Origin: Musa acuminata AAA Group
Taxonomy: Eukaryota > Streptophyta > Magnoliopsida > Zingiberales > Musaceae
DNA length: 64,000 bases
Reading direction: 5' to 3'
Assembly (NCBI RefSeq): GCF_036884655.1
Contig: NC_088354.1
Coordinates: forward strand, 12,214,001-12,278,000
Shown: positions 12,317-23,954 of the stretch, piece after piece
Position numbering within the stretch: position 1 is the stretch's first letter
How the letters are laid out: each line of letters starts with the position of its first letter
Translations under genes and position numbers: made by a program
The notes under the pieces: model-generated
The model's database searches: none
The model's input: only the letters and a program-made list of their open reading frames with translations
Told to the model about the DNA's origin: nothing

Positions 12317-15300
12317 ATGGCCGCCGTGTTCTGCGCCCCGCACCACCACCTCCCCGTCCTCCCACTGCCGTCGAGGAAATCTGGGATCCGTTCCTTCTCG
12401 GGCTCGCTCGCCCTCCCCAGCCCCTCCAAGGGCCGTGCGTCGGTGAGGCCCCTTAGGGTCTTGAAGTGGTCGGAAACCCTCGGGAGGAGCGATCTCTTCG
12501 TGTCGAAGAGGGCTGGGCGGGTTGGGAACAGGTCGAGGTCGGTTGTCGTCAGATGCGAAGCGAACAGGGATGGGAGGGTACTTCTCTTTCCGGTCTATCT
12601 TGCTTTGTTTAGTAGATCTTGACTGGGGATTTACGCTAATTTGTTGTTTTGGCTTGGTGTGCGCTTTAAGATATTCGGTGCCAAAAATGAGGAAGACACT
12701 CTTTAACTTTGGAGCAAGCTTGATGTCTTCTTGATTCTACCAATTTCTAGATTATAAGAATTTTTTTGTGATTTCTTGCATAAGATGTAGTAATTCTGCT
12801 CTTACAGACACGAGGATTATTAATTTATTGGGAAATTAACGTCCCTTACGATCGCCCTAGTGATCACACTACGAGTATGCGACACAGCACAGATGGGCAT
12901 CGAGGTGCATGAAGTGAAAATATAGAGATTGGTCTCTCTGTATCTAAAATGAGGGATACATTAACAGAAATAGAAGGAAGAAGAGAAATTGCAACAAGCA
13001 AAAAGGAGTTAAGGTCCACCACAAGAAACAAAATTGTTCATACAACTTAAATTTCATGATATGCTGACCAACCTTTGAGGGTTTTTAAGTAAATCTTTGC
13101 CATGGTGACCTTTTTAAAAATTCATTTTAGCTCACAAATTATTATTGTAGTGATACCCACGCTCATTGTCTCACAGGTTTGCCCCTGTGAGCAATCAATT
13201 TCAGCAAGCATGGAATCTCAATTGGAATTCTTTCTTATATGAATATATAAGTGTTTGCTCTCTGTATAGGCAGAATTTCTTCCAAATGTGTGCCCTAAAA
13301 TAGGCAGAACTGTTGATTCTCATTAGGTTGTCTTTCCTGATAAATGGTTACCTGTTGAGGGAAAGATAGAATGGAGTTTTGGTTTTTTTTTTTTCTGAGC
13401 AATAATTTGTAGCTTAATTTTCTCATGCTTTTAAGTTTTAACAAAACTTCCTTTTGCCTCAAACACGTCTTACCAGTGATGTTTGGAGGATTTGACTTGG
13501 CCTGCCCCAGTGATGTTTGGAAAGAATCTGTGCCATGGTTTATTTGCCATCTTTTCTTTTCTGTTTCCTATATGCTAATGAATATCATGTTTTCAAAGCT
13601 TTACTTTTACTGTAGACACTTGTTTATACACATTTACTGGCTTAATTAATTCTGTGACTTCTGCATATGTTTTTTGTCAACATTTACACCTTCTAGCATG
13701 TGCTTGATTTTTATATAATCGATAATTATATTGCTGATATAGATATTTGCATTCAAGTTAAGCACTATTGTTATGGTAAGTACATTATGAATATGACTCC
13801 TTTGCAACTTCTATCCATGTTAGATTACTCAACAAGAATTTACCGAGATGAGTTGGCAAGCTATTGTTTCGGCACCTGAAATTGCAAAAGAGAGCAAGCA
13901 TCAAATTGTAGAGACTGAACACTTGATGAAATCATTACTGGAGCAGAAAAATGGGCTTGCCCGTCGCATCTTTTCCAAGGCAGGAGTTGATAATACTAAG
14001 CTTCTAGAAGCTACTGATAGATTCATCCAGAGGCAACCTAAGGTAGTGCATTTTGATACTTGGGTGTTTTCATTTGACTTATTTTTACTATCAACATTGT
14101 TTGTTAAATGAATATGAGAAGATGGTGGTTGGCTGTACTTTTAATCTATTGTCTCCTCTAATCTGCAGATAGTTGGAAGTTGTTTTCCCATTAATCAACA
14201 TGCCTTTAGTGGAACCATTTGGGTTTTATTTTCAATTTTGAGGTTTTACGTTGATTTGTATTAAGTCTTTTGTTTTTTGTTTTTAAATTAAGGTTTACAT
14301 TGATCTGTATTATGTCTTTTAGATGTTTTGGGTCTAAACAGGAGAAATTTAGGCCAATCACACTAATATGGTATACATGCATACACTTACTGTAGATCAA
14401 AGTTTTATGATGAATATCACTTAAGTGATTGCAAGGTTGCTGGTGATCTGAATACTGCATTTTCATATCGTTACTGTGTTAAAACCGGCACATTATGAAA
14501 GAATTTCAAAACCTTGCTCAGATCATTGATGAAGACACAGAAACTATGACACCAAATCTTAAATCTATGTTATTCACCTTATTTGTTGTTTCTGCTTGTA
14601 CCTACTTGCTAGTCTTCTGATCATGTGTTGTCTTAAATTCTGTATTTCCGAGCAACTAAAGCTTGCCAAGATAAAACATGTCTTTTGTCTTTTTGTTTAA
14701 CCAAGATGCCAAGATAAATGGCTTCTTTCCAGGTTCTGGGTGAGACTGCTGGTAGCATGTTGGGACGAGATATTGAAACTTTAATTCAGAGGGCCAGGGA
14801 ATACAAGAAAGAGTATGGTGACTCTTTTGTGTCGGTTGAGCATATTGTACTTAGTTATGCAGATGATCGGAGATTTGGAAGACAACTTTTTAAGGATTTT
14901 CAAATTTCAATAAATACTCTGAAATCTGCTGTTCAAGCTATAAGGGGACGGCAAAATGTTATTGATCAAGGTAAATGTAGTTGGTATGCTTATCATGGTG
15001 ATGCATTTCATCATTTTGACTATGTTGGGATGAACTTTTTAAGTTGTAAATTTTACGTATGAAATCAGAGTATTTGAATGTCCTAATCCTGTCTTGAGTA
15101 CTGTCATCCATTTCGCTGTTTCCCTTTTGCTATATTTCTTTTTGGTTTGTTTTCATAGCATAGTTTAGATGTCTTAATCCTGCCATGCATGTCTCTATCC
15201 TCTTATACCTATATTTCTTGAGTTACTATCTTCCTCTTTTGTAGCTCTCTTTTCATAGTTTGGATGTTTTACTTCTGTAATGCATTTTGCTACTCCCTTT

Positions 15301-18300
15301 GCCTATAACTAAAGTTTGCATAGCATTAAAAACGTTTTTACAGCTTATGTAAACTTCTTGACATCAGTAAATACTTCCAGTGCTAATCTTTTGTTTTCTG
15401 CAACATACTGCATGTTGGTTCAATAATTTCTATAATCATGTAATTTTGGATGGAGGATTTTGAATGTGTTGTCATAGAAAATTTATAATTGAAACAATAA
15501 GTTGGCCGGCCATATGGATGGAAATAACAAATATTCATTGAGCATGCATGCACACCTGCTTGTTCACTGCATGGATATTTTCCTTTTCGATTTCTCCAAG
15601 GGGAACAAGGTTTCAAATACTAGTACCTACCAGTACCCTTATCAGACCAGTATGTACAGGTTGGTGTACCACTATGCTTTTAGTTAATTTGGTTTTATGG
15701 AACAGTCGTTATACCATGATATCTGAAATTGTGGTTTCTAAATTATCTACATTGTACAACTATAGATGTTTCCTATATGTATTGTTAGAGTTTGACTACC
15801 ATAAATCTATAGTTCTTTAATTTATGTTTTTTTGAAGTTATTGGGGCTAATGATAAGAAACAATTTGTAACAGATCCTGAGGGCAAGTACGAAGCACTGG
15901 AGAAATATGGAAAGGATTTGACTGCTATGGCACGTGAAGGGAAACTTGATCCAGTCATAGGGAGGGATGATGAGATAAGGAGGTGCATACAGATTTTATC
16001 AAGGAGAACAAAGAACAATCCTGTATTGATAGGTGAACCAGGTGTTGGAAAAACGGCTATATCAGAAGGGTAAGGATGAAGTTTTCTGGTTCAACTGTTT
16101 TGGTATACAATTGTTCTCACAAACACAATAATGTTGTTTTAACGCGCCTTTATAGTACTACTCTGACTTACTTTGCTGTTGAATTAAAAAAAAGGCTAAT
16201 TTGCTTTCTAATCTAACAGGCTTGCCCAAAGAATAGTGCAAGGGGATGTTCCTCAGGCATTGATGAATCGCAGGGTATGTAACACATTCTTTTCTTTTTG
16301 GGAAATTCAAACGATAAATTACATATAAAAATTTGCTACATACTGACAATTAATGTTTAACTTGTGGTCCAAGACCCATGCCAGTCCCTAGTTGGATAAG
16401 TTTGGCTCCAATACGGACTAGTGTATCAAGATATGATATATCATACTGGCACGTGGTGTGCCAGCATGCAAGACATAAGGTACACTAGTGTACAGACATT
16501 TATGTCACTATACCGATTTACAGTACACTAGTGTACAGACATTTATGTCACTATACCGATTTACAGTACACTAGTATACTAACACATGGTATGCTGGTGG
16601 ACTGATACACAGTACATCGATGTATCGGTCAGCATGGACCCAAGAGAGGGGGAGAGAAGAGAGGTGCAGGAGGAGGAGAGGGCTGTTGGCCGTCAACAGC
16701 TGTTGACAGGCTGTCCGGGCTTGAAAGTTCAGAAAGAATTAGTTCCAAATTGGACCAATTGTGGATTCATGGTTGGACTGGTAGATACCAATTGGTATAT
16801 ACTGATCCAACTGGGATTTGCTGGTCCGACCAAATTTTTGAACGTTTCTATAAAAATAACCTTTATTGGACAATTAATGTTGATTTGTCTGTTGGTATTT
16901 GCAATAACAAATCTCCTGTGGAGGTCAGTTTAATTGATTACAGTTACCTATCTGAGACAACAGCTATTCTTAATGGTGTTCACTTTTTTTATTGTCCAAA
17001 ATTAGCATCGGTGATGTGAATGGTCAATATGATGCATGATTCTGATCCCTTCTTTAAAGAGATAGTATCATCCTAGATATTCAGGTCGGTTGCTTCCTTC
17101 CTCATAGTCCAAAAATTACATATAACGCTCGTCTTATTTATATTGTATACACCAGAGTTTGATAAAACAAAAAATTATCTGGTGCATTTTCCAGTCTCAA
17201 GCTAAGGCTGAATGTGAATTATGACCTTGTTTAGCAAAGACTGGCATCTCATTTTGCCCTTGTTCCTGCACAGATGAATTTTATGTCCACTGTGCCTATT
17301 TGATTAATTTCTTTTCTGGATTATTATTGTCCTTCCAAACTATGCAGGTCATTCCCGACTGGTTGCATGTCATTCCTGTCTGGCTTAACACAGTTTCGAT
17401 AATATTCTTGTTTTATAGATAAACTTTGGCGTATTTGCTAGCTTTCAGTTTGACATGTGCAACAAATTACCATGAAGACTTTTGGTTTAGCTATTTAATT
17501 TCTTTCTTCCAGCCATATGTTTTGTGTCTTACACTAAATCTGTCATGCAGTTAATTTCCCTTGATATGGGTGCACTTATTGCTGGGGCGAAGTATAGGGG
17601 AGAATTTGAAGATAGACTAAAAGCCGTATTAAGAGAAGTGACTGATTCTGAAGGCCAGATAGTCCTTTTCATTGATGAGATCCACACTGTTGTTGGAGCA
17701 GGTACTGTTAATTATCATCCTTAAGTACCTTTATCCTCAGGTCTGTTAGTAGCATAATTTTCATATGAATGTGATATAGTTGTGCTTTCTACATATGATG
17801 TCCTTTGTGTATATTCATGAGTTGAAGATATCATGTGGAATAATGCAAGCAAGTCATGCATGTGGAACTTAAATGCTTCCGATGAAGCTAACAAATCCCT
17901 ATCACTTAAACATCTGAAATAACTCCAATTTTGTTTACCGTGGGGGCTATACGGGTTGTTCATTGCTAGTCTCACGATTGGTTTTGCAAGTAATCTGAGA
18001 TTGCCAGAAAGGGACTTATTATATTCATGTAAATTAAGAAATAAACAATCATTAGTAGATTATAGGCTTTCTGGTTTATTTTGTTGCTTCGTCGCTAAAT
18101 ATCTTGACACTCTTTGTTTCATTAAATATTTTGATTAATAGGATTATAGGCTTTCTGGTCTAATTATTTTGTTGTTTCTTTGCTAAATATCTTGACAGTC
18201 TTTCTTCGCTAAATATCTTGACAGTCTTTCTTCGCTAAATATCTTGACTCTTTGTTTGTGAATATCAGCAGCAAGTTTGTACCAATTTGTATTGCTTGTG

Positions 18301-21300
18301 TTTTCTTCATTAGCATTTGTTCCTCTACAAATACTTGAGTTGTTCCATCTTGAAAGTTACATCTAGTTTTTTTTTTGTTCAGTCATGTACTAGATTTTTT
18401 CTTCATCTTTCTTCTAAATTCAAATTTGCTCTCTCTTAATCATTAAAACAAGTAGTTTCATAGTTTATAATTCCATCATTGCCCATGCTAATTAGTATAC
18501 TATTCACTTCTTCAGGTGCCACAAATGGGGCCATGGATGCAGGCAATCTTTTGAAACCGATGCTTGGGCGTGGAGAGTTGCGCTGCATTGGTGCAACAAC
18601 TCTTGATGAGTATCGCAAATACATTGAGAAGGATCCAGCCTTGGAACGTCGGTTTCAGCAAGTTTATGTAGATCAGCCTACTGTGGAAGACACAGTATCC
18701 ATATTGCGTGGATTACGTGAGAGATACGAGCTTCACCATGGTGTCCGCATATCTGATAGTGCACTCGTGGAGGCTGCCATTCTTTCTGATCGTTATATAA
18801 GTGGCCGCTTTTTGCCCGACAAAGGTAAACCCTTGATAAAGTCTACAGTTGTTACCTTATCTTTCAGCACAATTCTATCTGTGGAATTTCTTTAAAAAAT
18901 GTGTTTCCAGCAAATTGTGAATTCTGAAGTGGTTGTTTGGCTACAGCTATTGACTTAGTTGATGAGGCAGCTGCCAAGTTAAAAATGGAGATCACATCCA
19001 AACCGACGGCCTTGGATGAAATCAATCGGTCCGTGTTGAAACTAGAAATGGAGCGACTCTCACTGACTAATGATACAGACAAAGCTTCGAAAGATAGATT
19101 GAACCGCCTTGAGGCTGAACTGTCACTCTTGAAGGAGAAGCAAGCTGAACTTACTGAGCAGTGGGAGCATGAAAAATCAGTAATGACACGCATTCAATCC
19201 ATAAAAGAAGAGGTATCATGTAGCTCTCTGTAAAGTAATTATAGTCATTATGTGTTGATTATTGCTTGAGGCAAAGTTTTTCTGCTTATCACTTTGGGGT
19301 GAAGGAACCCCATAGGTTGCTAATATCATGTGCATCTAGTTCACATGATAGAAGTCTGCCATAAAAAATATTGCTTAAAAAATTGAAGCATCTTTGTACT
19401 TGCATGTGCAACATTGAGATACGTGGAGGGCATATGTGGAATATCCATTTTTCACTAGGAAAACACAGTATACCTAGTATTTCAGTCTTAGAATGGTCAA
19501 GAACTCCGAAGGTACACTTCCATTGAAGTTGTTCATGGTGACTAATTGTTAAATTGATTAGCCCATTAAAATCTAAAGATTAATTATAGAATTCATTCAA
19601 AATTCGTTTAACAGGCTACACATTCCCTGTTTGGTTTGCATTTGTTTCGAGTCTGAAACAGTGATCTGATTATCAAGTTCACTGAAATTTTTGTTTACTG
19701 AAATTCCCTTCTTTCAAAAAGAAATTAGTAAGTTAATCTGAGCTGAGTGCTTTCTTGACAATTTAAAACATGTATTTATTAGTATGGAGATTATCAACTA
19801 AAATAAGAACCTCTTGTATCACTTATACCAACAAGTTTGGAATTTTGCTTAAAATCATTGGTATGTTCCATCTCACTAAGCTACACTTTCTTTGGCACAG
19901 ATTGACAGGGTGAATCTAGAAATTCAGCAAGCAGAACGTGAGTATGATCTTAACCGGGCTGCTGAATTGAAGTATGGAAGCCTTAACTCTCTACAGCGTC
20001 AACTTCAACAAGCAGAAAAGGAGCTCACTGAATATCAAAATTCAGGAAAGTCAATGCTTAGAGAAGAGGTAACTGGAAATGACATTGCAGAAATAGTCAG
20101 CAAATGGACAGGTATTCCGGTGTCCAAGCTGCAACAGTCTGAGAGGGAAAAGCTGCTGCACCTGGAAGAAGAACTCCACAAGCGTGTTGTAGGTCAAGAC
20201 CCTGCAGTGAGAGCTGTGGCAGAAGCTATCCAACGGTCCAGAGCTGGTCTCTCAGACCCAAACCGTCCCATTGCTAGTTTCATGTTCATGGGACCAACAG
20301 GGGTTGGCAAGACCGAACTGGCAAAGACACTTGCTTCTTATATGTTCAACACTGAAGAAGCTTTAGTGAGAATAGATATGAGCGAGTACATGGAAAAGCA
20401 TGCAGTGTCAAGATTGATTGGGGCCCCACCTGGTTATGTTGGATACGAAGAGGGAGGACAGCTGACTGAGACTGTTCGCAGGAGGCCATATGCTGTTATT
20501 TTGTTTGATGAGATAGAGAAGGCGCATTCTGATGTGTTCAATGTTTTCCTGCAGATACTGGATGATGGTCGGGTGACTGATTCACAGGGCCGGACAGTGA
20601 GTTTTACCAATACAGTCATCATTATGACATCAAACGTGGGTTCTCAGTACATCTTGAATATGAATGATGAAACCGAGTCAAGGGATTCAACCTATGAGTC
20701 GATCAAGCAGAGGGTGATGGATGCTGCTAGGTCCTTATTTCGCCCTGAATTCATGAATCGAGTTGATGAGTATATTGTTTTCCAGCCTCTGGACCGGGAG
20801 CAGATTAACAGCATTGTCAAGTTACAGGTATGGGCTCTTATCATCCGTAAAATTCTATATTACACACAGGATTGCTACAAGTAGATGTGATTCAATATTT
20901 AAATTGTTGAAGCATGCCTTTTAAAAAATCCATATGGAGAAACTTAGCTAGTACAGCTCTAATTATATTTGACTTCACAACTTTGTCACCACATGGTAAC
21001 AATTAAACTCCTCTCGATGAAAAATCAAAATCTATAAATCTATCTTGTCAATTACTAGTTTTGTAGTCTATGGATCCTTATTCCCATGTGCTGCCACCTG
21101 ACGTACTGATTGGTCTGTCTATACAGTTGGAGAGAGTACAGAAGCGAGTTGCCGACCGGAAGATCAAGATTGAGGTCACCGATGCGGCAGTCGAGTTTCT
21201 CGGAAATCTCGGATACGATCCCAACTACGGTGCTAGGCCGGTGAAGCGTGTTATTCAACAGAATGTGGAGAATGAACTAGCAAAAGGTATTCTCAGAGGA

Positions 21301-21462
21301 GACTTCAAGGATGAGGACACTGTGTTAGTGGACACAGAAGTCACTGTTTTCTCCAATGGCCAGCGTCCTCAGCAGAAGTTGGTGTTCCGTAAGCTGCTGG
21401 ACGCAGATTCTTCCGATAAGCCTTCCTCCGAAGATCAGAAGGCCTTCTTGCCGAGTCGTTGA
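12317..21462 (+). CDS. CLPB3: Chloroplast ClpB3 (Hsp100) disaggregase, complete gene
   Basis: ClpB3 is the stromal Hsp100 AAA+ chaperone that threads aggregated proteins through its hexamer using ATP; Arabidopsis mutants (apg6) are albino or pale. Ten exons: 12317-12577, 13824-14042, 14733-14970, 15874-16069, 16220-16274, 17551-17701, 18516-18824, 18947-19212, 19901-20827, 21127-21462. All phases join, giving 985 residues. Residues 1 to about 75 form a Ser/Arg-rich transit peptide that starts [12 protein letters not shown] Clp_N double repeat follows, then NBD1 with Walker A GEPGVGKT (about 291-298) and Walker [10 protein letters not shown], a coiled-coil middle domain (about 480-600), and NBD2 with Walker A GPTGVGKT (696-703) and Walker [12 protein letters not shown]. 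The C-terminal domain contains [15 protein letters not shown]. The coiled-coil middle domain distinguishes it from ClpC. The longer open frame upstream of 12317 lacks transit-peptide character and is treated as leader. Confidence 0.97.
16481..16580. repeat. 43-bp tandem repeat with palindromic cores in a ClpB3 intron
   Basis: Units start at 16481, 16524 and 16567 (the third partial). The first two are identical by eye. Each opens with the perfect palindrome TACACTAGTGTA. The surrounding 16380-16680 is rich in similar short palindromes and TACC/GGTA words, and a related stretch occurs at 15616-15670, suggesting a dispersed non-coding repeat family. Confidence 0.85.
18080..18260. repeat. Short tandem array in a ClpB3 intron
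   Basis: The word GCTAAATATCTTGACA with a TTCTTC lead recurs four times between about 18090 and 18250, the last copies about 28 bp apart. A longer block with GGATTATAGGCTTTCTGGT is duplicated just before. This looks like slippage-generated intronic sequence. Confidence 0.7.
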
Positions 21463-21676
21463 CCGTGGGTCTCCTCCTCCAAGACACCATGCAGTAGAGC
21501 TACAGCACTGTATAATGGCCCTCTATGTTTCTATAGAAATCTGATGATATAGTTTCTATGACAGATTTGGAGGCCAGTCTATCTTTTCATAATCTTGCAA
21601 TGGAGGAGAACACATTGATCTGCAAGTCATCAGCGAATGGGGCATCATCCGTAATCGATTATACAGACTGCAAAAC

Positions 21677-23623
21677 CTACCAATAATCTCTACAAGAACA
21701 AGACCCGTGTTTGAAGCAGTGAAACCTGTTTCTGTCCCGGACAACAATTTCGCGGTCAGTAACCTCAGATATCAACTTCAGAGCCGCATGACAGTCACTG
21801 CAAACTCTAAGGTTCTTCATGATCCTAATTGGTCTCCCCGCCCGCGTGTTCATCAGCCCAAACACGACTGCAAGCTTCTCGCTGTGCCGATACAACACCT
21901 TCTCCTTCTCCTTCTCATCCATGTCCAGCAGCACCGCTGACGTGTCTGGCACGTAACCTCGGCACCTCAACTTTTCCAAAAGCTCATCCCACCCTCTGTA
22001 GACCTCCTCGATCCGAGGATGATCGCTCTCCCCTGCCACAAACTCATGCACCACCTCATCATCCAAAGATATGGTGCTCCACCCCGGCGTCTTCTTCAGT
22101 CCTCGGTCCTTCATCATCCGCCGCACTTTAGCTACGTCCTCCCACCTCCCTGCATCGGCGTAGATGTTCGACAGCACAACGTAGTAGCCATCGTTGAGGG
22201 GGTCCAATTCCACAAGATGCCGTATCGCTTCCTCCCCCATGTTGATGTTCTTGTGCACTTTGGCCCCGCCCAGGAGCGCCCCCCAGACGACGCTGTTGGC
22301 CTTGACCGGCATCTCCCTGATGAACTCTCGGGCTTCCTCGAGGAACCCTGCACGGCTGAGGAGGTCGACCATGCAACCGTAGTGCTCGATCTCCGGCACT
22401 ATGCCGTAGTCTTCTGTCATGCTACTAAAGAACCGCTTCCCCTCCTCCAACAGCCCCATGTGGCTGCACGCGTGCAGAAGCCCCACGAAGGTGACTCCGT
22501 TCGGCTCCATGCCCGCTTCCCTCATCCTCGAAAAGAGCTTCAAGGCTTCCTCACCTTGCCCGTGCATTGCGTGCCCGCCAATCATTGCTGACCATGACAC
22601 CACGGTCCGCTCCGCCATTTCGTCGAACACTTGGCGAGCCTTCTCGACGCACCCGCAGTTAATGTACATGTCGATCAGCGTGTTGCAGACGCGCACGTTG
22701 TTCTTCTGGAACGAGCACCGCTTGGCGAACTCATGGACCCGCTTCCCCAAGTCCAGCTCCCCGAGGTCGGCACAGGCCGCAAGCACGGCGACGACGGTGA
22801 CCTCGTTCGGCTGCACGCCCGCGGACTCCATCTCGCGGAATAACCGGACGGCTTCCCGCGGCTTCTTCCACTGGCCGTACCCAGCTATCATCGCCGTCCA
22901 CGACCGGACGCTCCTCTCGGGCATTAAGTCGAAGAGGTGGCGGGCGATCTCCATCTCCCCGGTCTTCGTGTAGTGCGTGATCATAATGTTCCAAGTGACC
23001 ACGTCCTTCGCCGGTATGACATCGAACAGCAGCCTCGCGGCGGAAATGTCGCCGCGGGAGGCGTACATGTGGACGAGGGTGTTGAGCAGGAAGACGTCGG
23101 AGCGGAAGCCGAGCTTCTCGACGAGGGCGTGGACCGCGCAGCCAAGGGGCAGGGCGGACGGGGTGCGGGAGCAGGCCTTGAGGACGAAGGAGAGGGTGAA
23201 GACGTCGGAGGCGACGCCGGCGAAGCGGAGGCGGGAGAAGAGCGCGAGGGCGTCGGCGGGTGAGGGGGAGGAGGAGAGGGTGTTGAGATGGGAGTTCCAG
23301 AGGACGGTCTCGGAGGCAGCGTCGGAGAGGCCGAAGAGCCGGCGGGCGTAGGAGAAGGCAGAGGGCGAGGAGAGGGCGCAGACGGCCGCTACGCGGGGGA
23401 GGGGAAGGGCGGAGGCCGAGGACGAGGGTGGGAGGCCGGACTTGATGAGGCGGGCATGGAGCTGCTGGAGTTGCGATGGGGTGAAGAAGTCCGCGGCTGT
23501 CGCAATGGTGGTGGCATGAAGACTCGCGGGGGAGATTGGTGGTTCCTTGGAACTTTGGGTGGCGGTGGCATTCTTGCGTGACGAGACAACTTGGAAGGGA
23601 GAAACGGCGAGGGCACAAGTCAT
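21677..23623 (-). CDS. PLS-class pentatricopeptide repeat protein with E, E+ and DYW domains
   Basis: Single-exon gene of 648 residues; ATG at 23623-23621, stop at 21679-21677. Successive PPR units are easy to see (VFLLNTLVHMYASRGDISAA, VVTWNIMITHYTKTGEMEIA, RSWTAMIAGYGQWKKPREA, VVSWSAMIGGHAMHGQGEEA), alternating P, L and S types. E/E+ motifs (WGALLGGAKVHKNINMGE, DGYYVVLSNIYADAGRW) and a complete DYW domain follow, with the deaminase-like HSEKLAVVFGL, CxDCH (CSDCH) and terminal CSCRDYW. DYW proteins act in chloroplasts or mitochondria in site-specific C-to-U RNA editing; the zinc-binding HSE and CxxCH elements are intact. The N-terminus (MTCALAVSPFQVVSSRKNA) looks like an organelle-targeting peptide, but I cannot assign the organelle or the edited site. 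It is convergent with ClpB3 (214-bp gap) and divergent from the next gene. Confidence 0.93.
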   Translation of the reverse strand: MTCALAVSPFQVVSSRKNATATQSSKEPPISPASLHATTIATAADFFTPSQLQQLHARLIKSGLPPSSSASALPLPRVAAVCALSSPSAFSYARRLFGLSDAASETVLWNSHLNTLSSSPSPADALALFSRLRFAGVASDVFTLSFVLKACSRTPSALPLGCAVHALVEKLGFRSDVFLLNTLVHMYASRGDISAARLLFDVIPAKDVVTWNIMITHYTKTGEMEIARHLFDLMPERSVRSWTAMIAGYGQWKKPREAVRLFREMESAGVQPNEVTVVAVLAACADLGELDLGKRVHEFAKRCSFQKNNVRVCNTLIDMYINCGCVEKARQVFDEMAERTVVSWSAMIGGHAMHGQGEEALKLFSRMREAGMEPNGVTFVGLLHACSHMGLLEEGKRFFSSMTEDYGIVPEIEHYGCMVDLLSRAGFLEEAREFIREMPVKANSVVWGALLGGAKVHKNINMGEEAIRHLVELDPLNDGYYVVLSNIYADAGRWEDVAKVRRMMKDRGLKKTPGWSTISLDDEVVHEFVAGESDHPRIEEVYRGWDELLEKLRCRGYVPDTSAVLLDMDEKEKEKVLYRHSEKLAVVFGLMNTRAGRPIRIMKNLRVCSDCHAALKLISEVTDREIVVRDRNRFHCFKHGSCSCRDYW

Positions 23624-23661
23624 GGCATAAGCAACGGTCGGAGGAATTGTCTGAAGCACAG

Positions 23662-23733
<72 letters not shown>

Positions 23734-23954
23734 TTCAATAATTTATCAGATGCCAATAGGATATTCGATTTATATTAAATTTTATTCAAATGCATTTATC
23801 TGTAACCCAATTGCGCGTCATTTACGTCCCACGTGTGGCTCACGTGGAAGCACAAGATATCATCCCTTCTCATTCTTTCCCCCGCAACAAATCATCATCC
23901 CTTGCTGCAGAGCCTCCCAAGTGCTCAATCGAGGCCGTTTGCTGTGGGGGAGAC
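23624..23954. promoter_or_regulatory. Shared divergent promoter with paired G-boxes
   Basis: Only 331 bp separate the PPR start (-) from the start of the small chloroplast protein gene (+). Besides the (TA)32 array it holds two CACGTG G-box cores at 23830-23835 and 23841-23846, 11 bp apart start to start. G-boxes bind bZIP and bHLH factors and are common in light- and ABA-responsive promoters. Both flanking genes probably encode organelle proteins, so co-regulation is plausible but inferred. Confidence 0.6.
23665..23728. repeat. (TA)32 microsatellite
   Basis: Uninterrupted TA dinucleotides occupy 64 bp, beginning 42 bp upstream of the PPR start codon, so the array is in its promoter or leader. 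An array this long is likely to vary in length between individuals. Confidence 0.98.

Noticed and set aside
22731..23618. 295-residue Arg/Pro-rich minus-strand ORF
   Set aside because: Out-of-frame shadow of the PPR gene, produced by its GC-rich third positions; no family resemblance.
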